Translations under genes and position numbers: made by a program
Notes under the pieces: generated by a model
What the model was told of the DNA's origin: nothing
The model's input: the letters and a program-made list of their open reading frames with translations, nothing else
Databases searched by the model: none
Shown here: positions 1-6,052 of the stretch, one piece after another
Position numbering within the stretch: position 1 is the first letter of the stretch
How the letters are laid out: every line of letters starts with the position of its first letter
DNA from: Lachnospiraceae bacterium
GTDB taxonomy: Bacteria > Bacillota > Clostridia > Lachnospirales > Lachnospiraceae
Reading direction: 5' to 3'
DNA: 7,661 bases
NCBI GenBank assembly: GCA_021199395.1
Contig: JAJQIE010000136.1
Coordinates: 1 to 7,661, forward strand

Positions 1-1
1 G

Positions 2-700
2 ATCTATATCTACTCAAAGATTATTCCGGGACCCGGCGGAATGCCGGTCGGCACGAGCGGGCGCGCAATGCTTCTTTTGTCCGGGGGGATCGACAGTCCG
101 GTAGCCGGATATATGATCGGTAAACGCGGAGTCGTGATCGATGCGGTCTATTTCCACGCACCGCCCTACACAAGCGACCGGGCAAAGCAGAAGGTCGTGG
201 ATCTGGCCGCGCTGGTGGCGAGGTATACCGGACTGATTCGTCTGCATGTCGTGAATTTTACGGATATTCAGCTTTATATTTATGAGAAGTGTCCGCATGA
301 TGAGCTCACGATCATTATGCGCCGTTATATGATGCTGATTGCGGAGCGCTTTGCTGAGATGGACGGCTCAATGGGGCTGATTACCGGGGAGAGCATTGGA
401 CAGGTGGCAAGCCAGACAATGCAGAGTCTTGCTGTGACAAATGAGGTGTGTAAGCTTCCGGTATTTCGTCCGCTGATCGGGTTTGACAAGCAGGAGATTG
501 TTGAGGTCGCGAAGAAAATCGATACCTTTGAAACGTCAATCCTTCCATTTGAGGACTGCTGCACGATTTTTGTGGCAAAGCATCCAGTGACAAAACCAAA
601 TCTGAAAGCGATACAGCGCTCGGAGCTGAAGCTCAGGGACAAAATAGATGAGATGGTGGATACAGCGGTCGAGACGGCGGAGACAATCCGGGTGGAATAA
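2..700 (+). CDS. thiI: ThiI, tRNA 4-thiouridine synthetase (C-terminal part, 5' end outside window)
   Basis: ThiI adenylates U8 of tRNA and receives sulfur from a cysteine desulfurase to make 4-thiouridine; it can also supply sulfur for thiamine thiazole synthesis. The reading frame is open from base 2, so 232 residues are visible and the N-terminal ferredoxin-like and THUMP domains lie off the window. The PP-loop ATP-binding motif SGGIDS is at bases 80-97, followed by PVAGY. Further family landmarks are ITGESIGQVASQT near the middle and the DCCTIF...KHPVTKP segment (DCC at 554-562), which carries the conserved catalytic-region cysteine. The protein stops soon after this segment, so it has no C-terminal rhodanese domain. 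That is the usual form in Firmicutes, where sulfur is thought to come directly from a dedicated desulfurase. It converges with the HPr-like gene; no convincing forward terminator follows the stop. Confidence 0.95.
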   Translation: MYIYSKIIPGPGGMPVGTSGRAMLLLSGGIDSPVAGYMIGKRGVVIDAVYFHAPPYTSDRAKQKVVDLAALVARYTGLIRLHVVNFTDIQLYIYEKCPHDELTIIMRRYMMLIAERFAEMDGSMGLITGESIGQVASQTMQSLAVTNEVCKLPVFRPLIGFDKQEIVEVAKKIDTFETSILPFEDCCTIFVAKHPVTKPNLKAIQRSELKLRDKIDEMVDTAVETAETIRVE

Positions 701-812
701 ACCATCCCGCTGCAGGCAATGGGGATTCGCTCCTGCGCTCCTGGTTTCTTTTTCAGAACGCAGCAGGCAGCAGGGGATACCCCCGTGAGCGAGTAAAAAG
801 AAAACAAAAAAG

Positions 813-858
813 CAGAAAAAACAAAAAAAACAAAAAAAACAAAAAAAACAAAAAAAAC
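813..858. repeat. 9-bp tandem repeat, C followed by eight A
   Basis: C occurs at 822, 831, 840, 849 and 858, each separated by exactly eight A, giving four complete units. A degenerate unit with one A-to-G change starts at 813. It is a simple-sequence array prone to slippage. On the minus strand it forms the T tract of the terminator next to it. Its translation (Phe-Phe-Cys repeats on the minus strand) is an artefact. Confidence 0.9.
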
Positions 859-890
859 AGCCGGCTCCTCCTGTGCTCAGGTGAACCGGC
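822..890 (-). terminator. Rho-independent terminator of the HPr-like gene, with a repeat-built T tract
   Basis: Read on the minus strand, a hairpin is followed at once by a long T-rich tract. The outer stem is GCCGG (860-864) with CCGGC (886-890). The inner stem is CCTG (870-873) with CAGG (878-881) around a TGCT loop, with a small internal bulge between the two stems. The tract that follows (858 down to 822) is runs of eight T separated by single G. It lies about 70 bp beyond the stop codon of the minus-strand HPr-like gene, so it most likely ends that transcript. On the plus strand the A-rich side precedes the hairpin, so it should not terminate thiI well. Confidence 0.65.
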
Positions 891-959
891 AGATATGACG
901 ATAACACATTTGCAGCGATCGTGCTGCCACGCGGCAATATCCGTAACTGGCGTATCGGC

Positions 960-1193
960 TTACTGTATGATATAAGCGTCAAGCACGGTCAGAATTTCAT
1001 CAATATTATCCTCTGCATGGATGTTCAGGTCGATAGGCTTTGAAAGATCAAGGCTGAAAATACCCATGATGGATTTTGCGTCAATGACATAACGACCGGA
1101 TACAAGATCAAAATCGTTATCGAATTTAGTAATGTCATTTACGAAGGATTTTACTTTATCGATAGAATTTAAAGAAATCTGAACTGTTTTCAT
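960..1193 (-). CDS. HPr-like protein lacking the catalytic histidine
   Basis: A 77-residue protein with the HPr fold pattern of the phosphotransferase system. The second half, from GRYVIDAKSIMGIFSLDLSK onward, matches the HPr region around the regulatory serine (Ser46 of HPr, here Ser41), and the segment ILTVLDAYI fits the last helix. The first half lacks the signature GIHARP: the equivalent stretch reads LNSIDKVKSF, so no histidine is available for phosphorylation by enzyme I. The only histidine is His59. It therefore cannot act as an ordinary sugar-PTS phosphocarrier. A regulatory role through Ser41, or binding to HPr partners, is possible but inferred. The start has a strong ribosome-binding site on the minus strand (AGAGGGG, 7 nt before ATG). 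The gene is monocistronic, with its own promoter and terminator, converging with thiI and diverging from mtaB. Confidence 0.8.
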   Translation of the reverse strand: MKTVQISLNSIDKVKSFVNDITKFDNDFDLVSGRYVIDAKSIMGIFSLDLSKPIDLNIHAEDNIDEILTVLDAYIIQ

Positions 1194-1242
1194 AATGTCA
1201 CCCCTCTGATTTTAAGTATTAGATTGTCTGTAGCTAACTATT

Positions 1243-1271
1243 ATCTTACTGTCTGGTTTACGAAAAGTCAA
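1243..1271 (-). promoter_or_regulatory. Promoter of the HPr-like gene
   Basis: On the minus strand the -35 box is TTGACT (1266-1271). It is followed after 17 bp by TAAGAT (1243-1248), with GATAAT overlapping 3 bp further on. The predicted transcript start lies about 40 bp before the start codon. The -35 box is near consensus; the -10 box is only fair. Confidence 0.5.
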
Positions 1272-1290
1272 GAATAAATCAGGGGAAGTT

Positions 1291-1325
1291 CCGCCGTATT
1301 CTTTGTGAAAATTGACGGCGGTTTT
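1291..1325 (+). terminator. Strong hairpin followed by TTTT, terminator-like, before mtaB
   Basis: CCGCCGT (1291-1297) pairs perfectly with ACGGCGG (1315-1321) around a 17-nt, A/T-rich loop, and TTTTAT follows. The shape is that of a plus-strand intrinsic terminator, but the U run is short. No plus-strand gene lies directly upstream: the nearest is thiI, about 590 bp back. It could stop read-through from thiI, or be part of the mtaB leader. On the minus strand no T run follows it, so it would not terminate that strand. Confidence 0.4.
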
Positions 1326-1435
1326 ATGTACACAGGCGGTTGCGGAATTATGCGGCTTGCGTTGCAGTCATAAGGATCTACGCTTCGCTGTACCCGCCTG
1401 GCACAGCGACGGATAGGGAGAAAGGAAGATTGGCT
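1326..1435 (+). other. mtaB upstream region with inverted repeats, no clear promoter
   Basis: This stretch between the hairpin and mtaB holds a 7-bp inverted repeat, CAGGCGG (1333-1339) and CCGCCTG (1394-1400). Nested inside it is a shorter pair, TTATG and CATAA. If transcribed it would form a branched leader. The frame is open upstream of the mtaB start to 1340, but those 32 codons resemble nothing in the family. I do not find a convincing -35/-10 pair for mtaB and do not recognise a known riboswitch class. Confidence 0.3.
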
Positions 1436-2737
1436 ATGAGCAGGAAAGCGGCGCTTCACAATCTGGGATGTAAGGTGAATGCATATGAGACGGAGGCGAT
1501 GCGGCAGCTTTTGGAAGAAGCGGGATATGAGATTGTGCCGTTTGCGCCGGGCGCGGATGTCTATGTAATTAATACCTGCACGGTGACGAATATAGCGGAT
1601 CGCAAATCACGTCAGATGCTGCACAGAGCCAGAAAGATGAATCCACAGGCGATTGTGGTGGCGGTCGGCTGTTATGTGCAGACTGCGGAAGCTCCTGTGG
1701 AGAAGGACGGTACGGTTGACCTTGTGCTGGGCAACAACCAGAAAAAGAATCTGGTCGAGGCGCTCCGCATGTTCGAAGAGACGCGCTCTGGCAGCAGAAA
1801 AACAGAGATAAACCATACTCACGAGTACGAAAAGCTGTCGATAACAAGGACGGAGGAGCATACGCGCGCATATATCAAGGTTCAGGATGGATGCAACCAG
1901 TTCTGTACCTACTGTATTATTCCGTATGCGCGGGGGCGTGTGAGGAGCCGTGAGCGTGAGGAGATCCTGCGGGAAGTGGGTACGCTTGCCCAAAACGGCT
2001 GCCGGGAAATCGTTTTAACGGGCATTCATTTGAGCTCCTACGGAAGCGATCTGGGGATGACCCTGCTTTCTCTGATTCAGTCCGTGCATGAGGTACCGGG
2101 GATCGCGCGTATCCGGCTGGGCTCGCTGGAACCGGGGATCATCACCAGGGAATTTGCCTCGGCTCTCCATGCGCTGCCAAAGGTATGCCCACATTTTCAC
2201 CTGTCTCTTCAGAGCGGGTGTACCTCTGTGCTGAAGCGGATGAACCGAAGATATACGGCGGAGGAGTTTGCGGAAAAATGCGCGATCCTGCGAGACACCT
2301 TTGACCATCCCGCGATCACTACGGACGTGATTGTCGGATTTCCGGGTGAGACGAAAGAGGAATTTGAAGAAACAAAGGCTTTTTTGCAGAAAATCCGGCT
2401 GTATGAGACTCATATCTTTAAGTATTCCAGACGCCATGGGACGAAGGCCGCCGCTATGCCTGACCAGATCCCGGAGGCGGAAAAGGCGGTACGCAGTAAT
2501 CTTTTGATAGAGCTCGGCGAGCAAAACAGGAGCCTTTTTGAACAGGAGTATGCGAACCGGCCGGCAGAGGCGCTGTTTGAAGAAAAAATGGAGATTGATG
2601 GTGCGGAATATTTTGTCGGTTATACAAAAGAGTATATTCGGGTCGCTGTCCCGGCAGATGGGGATTATTCAAACCGAATCCTGGAGGGAAAGCTGAGAAA
2701 GCCTGTCTCCCCGCATCTGTTTTTGTTTTTGTCCTGA
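1436..2737 (+). CDS. mtaB: MtaB, tRNA t6A37 methylthiotransferase (radical SAM)
   Basis: MtaB converts N6-threonylcarbamoyl-adenosine at position 37 of ANN-decoding tRNAs to the 2-methylthio form, which stabilises codon-anticodon pairing. The 433-residue protein has the N-terminal MTTase domain with its three cluster cysteines (Cys12 in LGCKVN, Cys48 in NTCTVTN, Cys79 in VGCYVQT). The radical-SAM motif CxxxCxxC follows at Cys153, Cys157 and Cys160 (GCNQFCTYC, then IIPYARGR). A C-terminal TRAM-like beta segment begins near VEALFEE-type sequence and ends in LFLFLS. LGCKVN near the start is diagnostic of MtaB over MiaB. I chose the ATG at 1436 because AAAGGAAG lies just before it and conserved sequence begins there; the open frame upstream is not conserved. 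Length is normal for the family. The next gene starts 75 bp later behind its own promoter. Confidence 0.95.
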   Translation: MSRKAALHNLGCKVNAYETEAMRQLLEEAGYEIVPFAPGADVYVINTCTVTNIADRKSRQMLHRARKMNPQAIVVAVGCYVQTAEAPVEKDGTVDLVLGNNQKKNLVEALRMFEETRSGSRKTEINHTHEYEKLSITRTEEHTRAYIKVQDGCNQFCTYCIIPYARGRVRSREREEILREVGTLAQNGCREIVLTGIHLSSYGSDLGMTLLSLIQSVHEVPGIARIRLGSLEPGIITREFASALHALPKVCPHFHLSLQSGCTSVLKRMNRRYTAEEFAEKCAILRDTFDHPAITTDVIVGFPGETKEEFEETKAFLQKIRLYETHIFKYSRRHGTKAAAMPDQIPEAEKAVRSNLLIELGEQNRSLFEQEYANRPAEALFEEKMEIDGAEYFVGYTKEYIRVAVPADGDYSNRILEGKLRKPVSPHLFLFLS

Positions 2738-2743
2738 AAGGGA

Positions 2744-2772
2744 TTGAATTATTTGGAAAGATATATTAGAAT
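2744..2772 (+). promoter_or_regulatory. Promoter of the ireB-ruvX-DUF1292 operon
   Basis: TTGAAT (2744-2749) and TAGAAT (2767-2772) are separated by 17 bp, each matching the housekeeping consensus at five of six positions. The expected transcript start is near 2779, leaving a leader of about 34 nt with the ribosome-binding site AAAGGA before the ireB start. The surroundings are A/T-rich compared with the flanking genes. Confidence 0.6.
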
Positions 2773-2812
2773 AGAATAGGCTTTGATCTGTGTATGCAAA
2801 GGACGTGAAAAT

Positions 2813-3088
2813 ATGGCAGAGATTAACAACACACAGTATTTCCAATATAATGCGGATCCTGAGACGCGGGTGAAGACTGTGCTGGATGTGGTTTACAATG
2901 CGATGGCGGAAAAAGGCTATAATCCGGTCAACCAGATCGTGGGATATATTATGTCCGGAGATCCGACCTATATAACCAGCCACAACAATGCCCGAAGTAT
3001 GATTATGAAAGTAGAACGTGATGAGCTTGTAGAGGAACTCCTGAGAGAGTACATCAGGAATAAGTCATGGGAGCGGAAGGAAGAATGA
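2813..3088 (+). CDS. ireB: IreB family regulatory phosphoprotein (DUF965, YrzL)
   Basis: A 91-residue protein of the IreB/YrzL family. In Enterococcus faecalis, IreB is a substrate of the transmembrane Ser/Thr kinase IreK and modulates intrinsic cephalosporin resistance. The core [29 protein letters not shown] followed by [14 protein letters not shown] is the family signature. A threonine at position 7 lies in the short N-terminal arm, where the enterococcal protein is phosphorylated; this correspondence is by position only. The start at 2813 is preferred to an upstream in-frame codon at 2783 because AAAGGACG precedes it and the family begins with a short polar arm. The gene is first in a compact operon; its stop overlaps the ruvX start as ATGA. 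Confidence 0.9.
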   Translation: MAEINNTQYFQYNADPETRVKTVLDVVYNAMAEKGYNPVNQIVGYIMSGDPTYITSHNNARSMIMKVERDELVEELLREYIRNKSWERKEE

Positions 3089-3522
3089 CCCGCATTATGG
3101 GGCTGGATTTTGGCTCTAAGACCGTAGGCGTGGCAGTCAGCGATCCACTTGGGCTGACCGCACAGGGAGTCGAGATCATAAGACGGACGCAGGAAAACAA
3201 GCTGCGCAGGACACTGGCGCGTATTGAGGAGCTGGCGGCACAGTATGAAGTGACGGAGATTGTGCTGGGTTACCCCAAAAATATGAATAATACAATCGGA
3301 GAGCGCGCGGAGAAATCCCTTGCGTTTCGTGAAATGCTGCAGCGACGGACGGGACTTCCGGTGGTTATGTGGGATGAACGCCTGACGACAGTCGCTGCGA
3401 ACCGGACGCTGATGGAGAGCGGTGTGCGGCGTGAGAACCGCAAAGATTACGTGGATATGATAGCGGCGGTATATATCCTGCAGGGATATCTGGATTTAAA
3501 AGGACAATCCGGCGGTAAATGA
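3085..3522 (+). CDS. ruvX: RuvX/YqgF, pre-16S rRNA nuclease (Holliday junction resolvase-like)
   Basis: The family has an RNase H fold and is needed for maturation of the 16S rRNA 5' end in bacteria; it was first named for similarity to Holliday-junction resolvases. The 145-residue protein has the catalytic acidic residues in the expected places: Asp8 in [15 protein letters not shown], Glu98 in WDERLTT, and Asp124 in YVDMIAA. The VLGYPKNMN segment (residues 60-68) is also typical. I chose the ATG at 3085 because it overlaps the ireB stop (ATGA), has GGAAGGA directly upstream, and puts the first strand right at the N-terminus. An alternative start at 3067 would add six residues without a better site. 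Co-translation with ireB is likely. Confidence 0.93.
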   Translation: MTRIMGLDFGSKTVGVAVSDPLGLTAQGVEIIRRTQENKLRRTLARIEELAAQYEVTEIVLGYPKNMNNTIGERAEKSLAFREMLQRRTGLPVVMWDERLTTVAANRTLMESGVRRENRKDYVDMIAAVYILQGYLDLKGQSGGK

Positions 3523-3586
3523 TGCCCGGATAAAGGCCGTGGCCTGCTGTCGGATGAGTGAGTATGTTCTGAGAATGAGGAGCAAT

Positions 3587-3847
3587 ATGGATAAAATAGA
3601 GTTTTACCCGGTCGAAGGTGGTGAAAAAGCCTGTTTTTTTGTGCTGGAAGAGACAAGGATCAATGGGAAAGTCTATCTTCTGGTGACGGAGTCCGAGGAT
3701 GAGGAGACAGAGGCTTATATACTCAGGGATACTTCAAAGGACGGGGACGAGAACGCTGTGTATGAGTTCGTAGAGGATGATGACGAGCTGGAAGCAATAT
3801 CAAAGGTCTTTGCAGAGCTTTTAGAGGACGTGGACATAGAGCTCTGA
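3587..3847 (+). CDS. DUF1292 family protein (YrzB-like)
   Basis: An 86-residue, strongly acidic protein. Its pattern FYPVEGGEKACFFVLEETRINGKVYLLVTE...EAYILRD...YEFVEDDDELEAISKVFAELLED is the DUF1292 signature (YrzB in Bacillus subtilis). The function is unknown; the family is almost always next to ireB and ruvX, as here. It is likely soluble, with no signal or membrane segment. I chose the start at 3587 because AGGAG lies 4 nt upstream; earlier in-frame ATGs at 3539 and 3554 have no such site and add unconserved sequence. A 7-bp inverted repeat (CAGAGCT 3813-3819, AGCTCTG 3840-3846) spans the 3' end and stop codon without a T run, so it may be an RNA stem rather than a terminator. Confidence 0.88.
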   Translation: MDKIEFYPVEGGEKACFFVLEETRINGKVYLLVTESEDEETEAYILRDTSKDGDENAVYEFVEDDDELEAISKVFAELLEDVDIEL

Positions 3848-3875
3848 AGCAAATAGCGAAAAATGAAGAAGCCTG

Positions 3876-3907
3876 TTGACATCGGTGCCATCTGGACACC
3901 TTAGTAT
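3876..3907 (+). promoter_or_regulatory. Possible promoter of the RNase J gene
   Basis: A perfect -35 box TTGACA (3876-3881) is followed by TAGTAT (3902-3907) with a long spacer of 20 bp. The spacer contains an imperfect dyad GGTG...CACC (3884-3887 and 3897-3900), which might be an operator. The long spacer makes this a weak prediction; the gene may also be read from the upstream operon promoter. Confidence 0.35.
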
Positions 3908-3928
3908 TTGTGCGTAAAAATGCAGAAA

Positions 3929-3934
3929 AGAGGT
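3929..3934 (+). promoter_or_regulatory. Ribosome-binding site supporting a TTG start for RNase J
   Basis: AGAGGT lies 7 nt before the TTG at 3941. The in-frame ATG at 3920 and the TTG at 3908 have no purine-rich site at a suitable distance. This site decides the start in favour of 3941. Confidence 0.55.
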
Positions 3935-3940
3935 AGTAGG

Positions 3941-5632
3941 TTGAAAAAGGAACAGAGCAGACAGAACAGACAGAACAGCACAGAGAAACTGAAAATTATG
4001 CCGATTGGGGGACTTGGCCTGATCGGAATGAATATCACCGCGTTTGAATATAACGACAGTATTATCGTCGTGGATTGCGGCCTGGCTTTCCCGGAGGACG
4101 ATATGCTGGGAATTGACCTTGTGATCCCTGATATCACTTATCTGAAGGAGAATGCGGAAAAGGTAAAGGGCTTTGTTTTTACGCATGGACATGAGGATCA
4201 TATCGGTGCGGTTCCATATGTGTTAAAGGATATCAATGTCCCATTGTATGCGACAAAGCTGACTATGGGGCTGATCGAGCGCAAGCTTACCGAAAGCGGC
4301 ATGATGCGCACGACGAAGCGCAAGGTGGTAAAGCAGGGACAGTCCATCAATCTGGGAGATTTCCGCGTTGAATTCATCCGGACCAACCACAGCATTGCGG
4401 ACGCAGTCGCTCTGGCGATCTATTCTCCGGCGGGCATAGTGGTGCATACCGGCGATTTTAAGGTGGATTATACGCCGGTATACGGCGACGCGATAGATCT
4501 CCAGCGCTTTGCGGAGCTTGGCAAAAAGGGCGTGCTGGCGCTGATGTGCGACAGTACAAACGCGGAGCGGCCGGGATTTACGGCATCCGAGCGGACGGTG
4601 GGCAAGACGTTTGACCATCTGTTTTCCGAGAATGTGCAGCATCGTATCATTATTGCGACGTTCGCTTCCAATGTGGATCGTGTGCAGCAGATTATCAATA
4701 CCGCTTATAAATATGGCAGAAAGGTCGTGATCGAGGGACGCAGTATGGTCAATGTGATTTCGACTGCGTCTGAGCTTGGATATCTGAATGTTCCGCAGAA
4801 TACGCTGATCGAGCTGGAGGAAATGAAAAATTATACGGACGAGCAGCTCGTGCTGATTACCACGGGCAGTCAGGGTGAGTCGATGGCTGCGCTCTCCAGA
4901 ATTGCCGCAAATATGCACAAGAAGATCACAATCCATCCGAATGATGTGGTGATCTTCAGCTCCAATCCGATTCCGGGCAATGAAAAAGCGGTTTCAAAGG
5001 TGATCAATGAGCTGTCTGTAAAAGGCGCAAACGTAATCTTTCAGGATACCCATGTCTCCGGCCATGCCTGCCAGGAGGACATCAAGCTGATCTATTCACT
5101 GGTAAAGCCAAAATACGCGATACCGGTACATGGCGAGTACCGCCATCTGAAGGCGCAGGCGAAGCTCGTGGAAGAGCTTGGATTCGAAAAAGATCACATT
5201 CTGCTGCTGCAGGCAGGAAATGTGCTGGAGATAAATGAGGATTCAGCGGCTGTTACCGGACAGGTGCAGACCGGATCCATCCTTGTGGATGGCCTTGGCG
5301 TTGGAGACGTCGGCAATATCGTGCTCCGCGACCGTCAGCATCTTGCGGAGGACGGGATCGTCATAGCGGTGCTGACCCTGGAGAAATACAGCGGTCAGAT
5401 CCTTGCCGGGCCGGATATCGTGTCGAGAGGCTTCGTGTATGTCCGTGAATCTGAGGATCTGATGGACGAGGCGCGTTCGGTTGTGGAGGATGCGATGGAG
5501 CACTGTACCGCGCATCACATCTCAGACTGGGCAAAGATGAAAAACGCGATTCGGGATTCTCTTGGCGATTTCCTGTGGAAGCGCACAAAACGCAGGCCGA
5601 TGATTTTGCCGATTATTATGGAAGTCGAATAA
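3941..5632 (+). CDS. rnjA: Ribonuclease J
   Basis: RNase J is a zinc-dependent metallo-beta-lactamase/beta-CASP nuclease with 5'-to-3' exonuclease and endonuclease activity. It is central to mRNA turnover and rRNA maturation in Firmicutes. With the TTG start the protein has 563 residues, close to Bacillus RNase J1. Metal-binding motif 2 is FTHGHEDHIG (His82, His84, Asp86, His87). Further family landmarks follow in order: TNHSIADA, VVHTGDFKVDYTP, the CDSTNAERPGFT turn, the beta-CASP segment ATFASNVDRV, EGRSMVN, TTGSQGESMAALSR, FSSNPIPGNE, HVSGHACQED and PVHGEYRHL. The C-terminal domain ends in KRRPMILPIIMEVE. The first 17 residues are a polar tail rich in Gln, Asn and Arg with a tandem RQN repeat. 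If the ATG at 3920 is used the protein gains seven residues. The YlbF-family gene follows after 35 bp, so the two are probably co-transcribed. I cannot tell J1 from J2 by reading. Confidence 0.94.
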   Translation: MKKEQSRQNRQNSTEKLKIMPIGGLGLIGMNITAFEYNDSIIVVDCGLAFPEDDMLGIDLVIPDITYLKENAEKVKGFVFTHGHEDHIGAVPYVLKDINVPLYATKLTMGLIERKLTESGMMRTTKRKVVKQGQSINLGDFRVEFIRTNHSIADAVALAIYSPAGIVVHTGDFKVDYTPVYGDAIDLQRFAELGKKGVLALMCDSTNAERPGFTASERTVGKTFDHLFSENVQHRIIIATFASNVDRVQQIINTAYKYGRKVVIEGRSMVNVISTASELGYLNVPQNTLIELEEMKNYTDEQLVLITTGSQGESMAALSRIAANMHKKITIHPNDVVIFSSNPIPGNEKAVSKVINELSVKGANVIFQDTHVSGHACQEDIKLIYSLVKPKYAIPVHGEYRHLKAQAKLVEELGFEKDHILLLQAGNVLEINEDSAAVTGQVQTGSILVDGLGVGDVGNIVLRDRQHLAEDGIVIAVLTLEKYSGQILAGPDIVSRGFVYVRESEDLMDEARSVVEDAMEHCTAHHISDWAKMKNAIRDSLGDFLWKRTKRRPMILPIIMEVE

Positions 5633-5667
5633 AAGACGGATTACGAGAATGACAGGGATATATTTAT

Positions 5668-6024
5668 ATGGATGAAACAGCCGTAAAATCAATAGAGGAA
5701 TGTACACAGGAACTGATCCGGAGCATTCAGGAGAGCGAGGAGTACCGGAGGTTTCAGAAGCTTCGCGCTCTGGCGGACGAGGATACGGAGCTTCGCGGCC
5801 GACTGGCAGACTTTCGAAGGAGGGTTTATGAGGTGCAGACGTCGGGCGGGACTCTGGATAATTACAGTGAACAGGAGCAGCTCGGACGTTATGCGGCCGA
5901 ATTCCGGAAAAATGAGCTTGTGAATGAATATTTAAAAGCGGAGCTGCATGTCTGCAGAGAGATACAGAAGGTAATTACTGAGCTGGTGGAGGCCATTGAT
6001 CTGGATCTGGACGAGGTTGTTTAG
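5668..6024 (+). CDS. YlbF/YmcA family protein (DUF964)
   Basis: A 118-residue, highly charged, almost wholly helical protein. It has the family pattern of an N-terminal helix (IQESEEYRRFQKLRALADEDTELRGRLADFRRR), a linker with a Gly-Gly, and a C-terminal helix (FRKNELVNEYLKAELHVCREIQKVI) ending in an acidic tail. In Bacillus, YlbF (RicF) and YmcA (RicA) form the Y-complex with YaaT (RicT), which steers RNase Y-dependent transcript processing, competence, sporulation and biofilm formation. This protein is shorter than the Bacillus members, and its two cysteines (12 and 96) are far apart, so iron-sulfur binding as described for the Ric complex is doubtful. It starts 35 bp after the RNase J gene. 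The ribosome-binding site is weak (CAGGGAT, about 11 nt upstream); no better start is in frame. Confidence 0.85.
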   Translation: MDETAVKSIEECTQELIRSIQESEEYRRFQKLRALADEDTELRGRLADFRRRVYEVQTSGGTLDNYSEQEQLGRYAAEFRKNELVNEYLKAELHVCREIQKVITELVEAIDLDLDEVV

Positions 6025-6052
6025 ATAAGCGGTAAAAATAAGCCGGTGTGTT

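Noticed and set aside
703..752. Forward terminator after thiI (GCAGG/CCTGC or ATCCC/GGGAT stems before TTTCTTTTT)
   Set aside because: The stems are only 5 bp with long loops, and the T tract is separated from them by several bases.
536..982. Minus-strand open frame with Phe-Phe-Cys repeats
   Set aside because: The repeats are the translation of the 9-bp A-rich tandem array; the frame also overlaps thiI antisense and has no ribosome-binding site or family resemblance.
1340..1435. N-terminal extension of mtaB from an upstream start
   Set aside because: The extra 32 codons are unlike the family, and the ATG at 1436 has the good ribosome-binding site.
2665..2731. Terminator at the 3' end of mtaB using the TTTTTGTTTTT tract
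   Set aside because: Only a 4-bp stem (GGAG/CTCC) can be drawn, and it ends about 9 nt before the T tract; the T run is explained by the codons for the terminal Leu-Phe residues.
3507..3531. Inverted repeat ATCCGG/CCGGAT at the end of ruvX as a terminator
   Set aside because: The stem is 6 bp and no T run follows; the DUF1292 gene is expected to be in the same transcript.
4223..4936. 237-codon open frame on the minus strand opposite RNase J
   Set aside because: It lies wholly antisense to conserved RNase J motifs and shows no recognisable domain.
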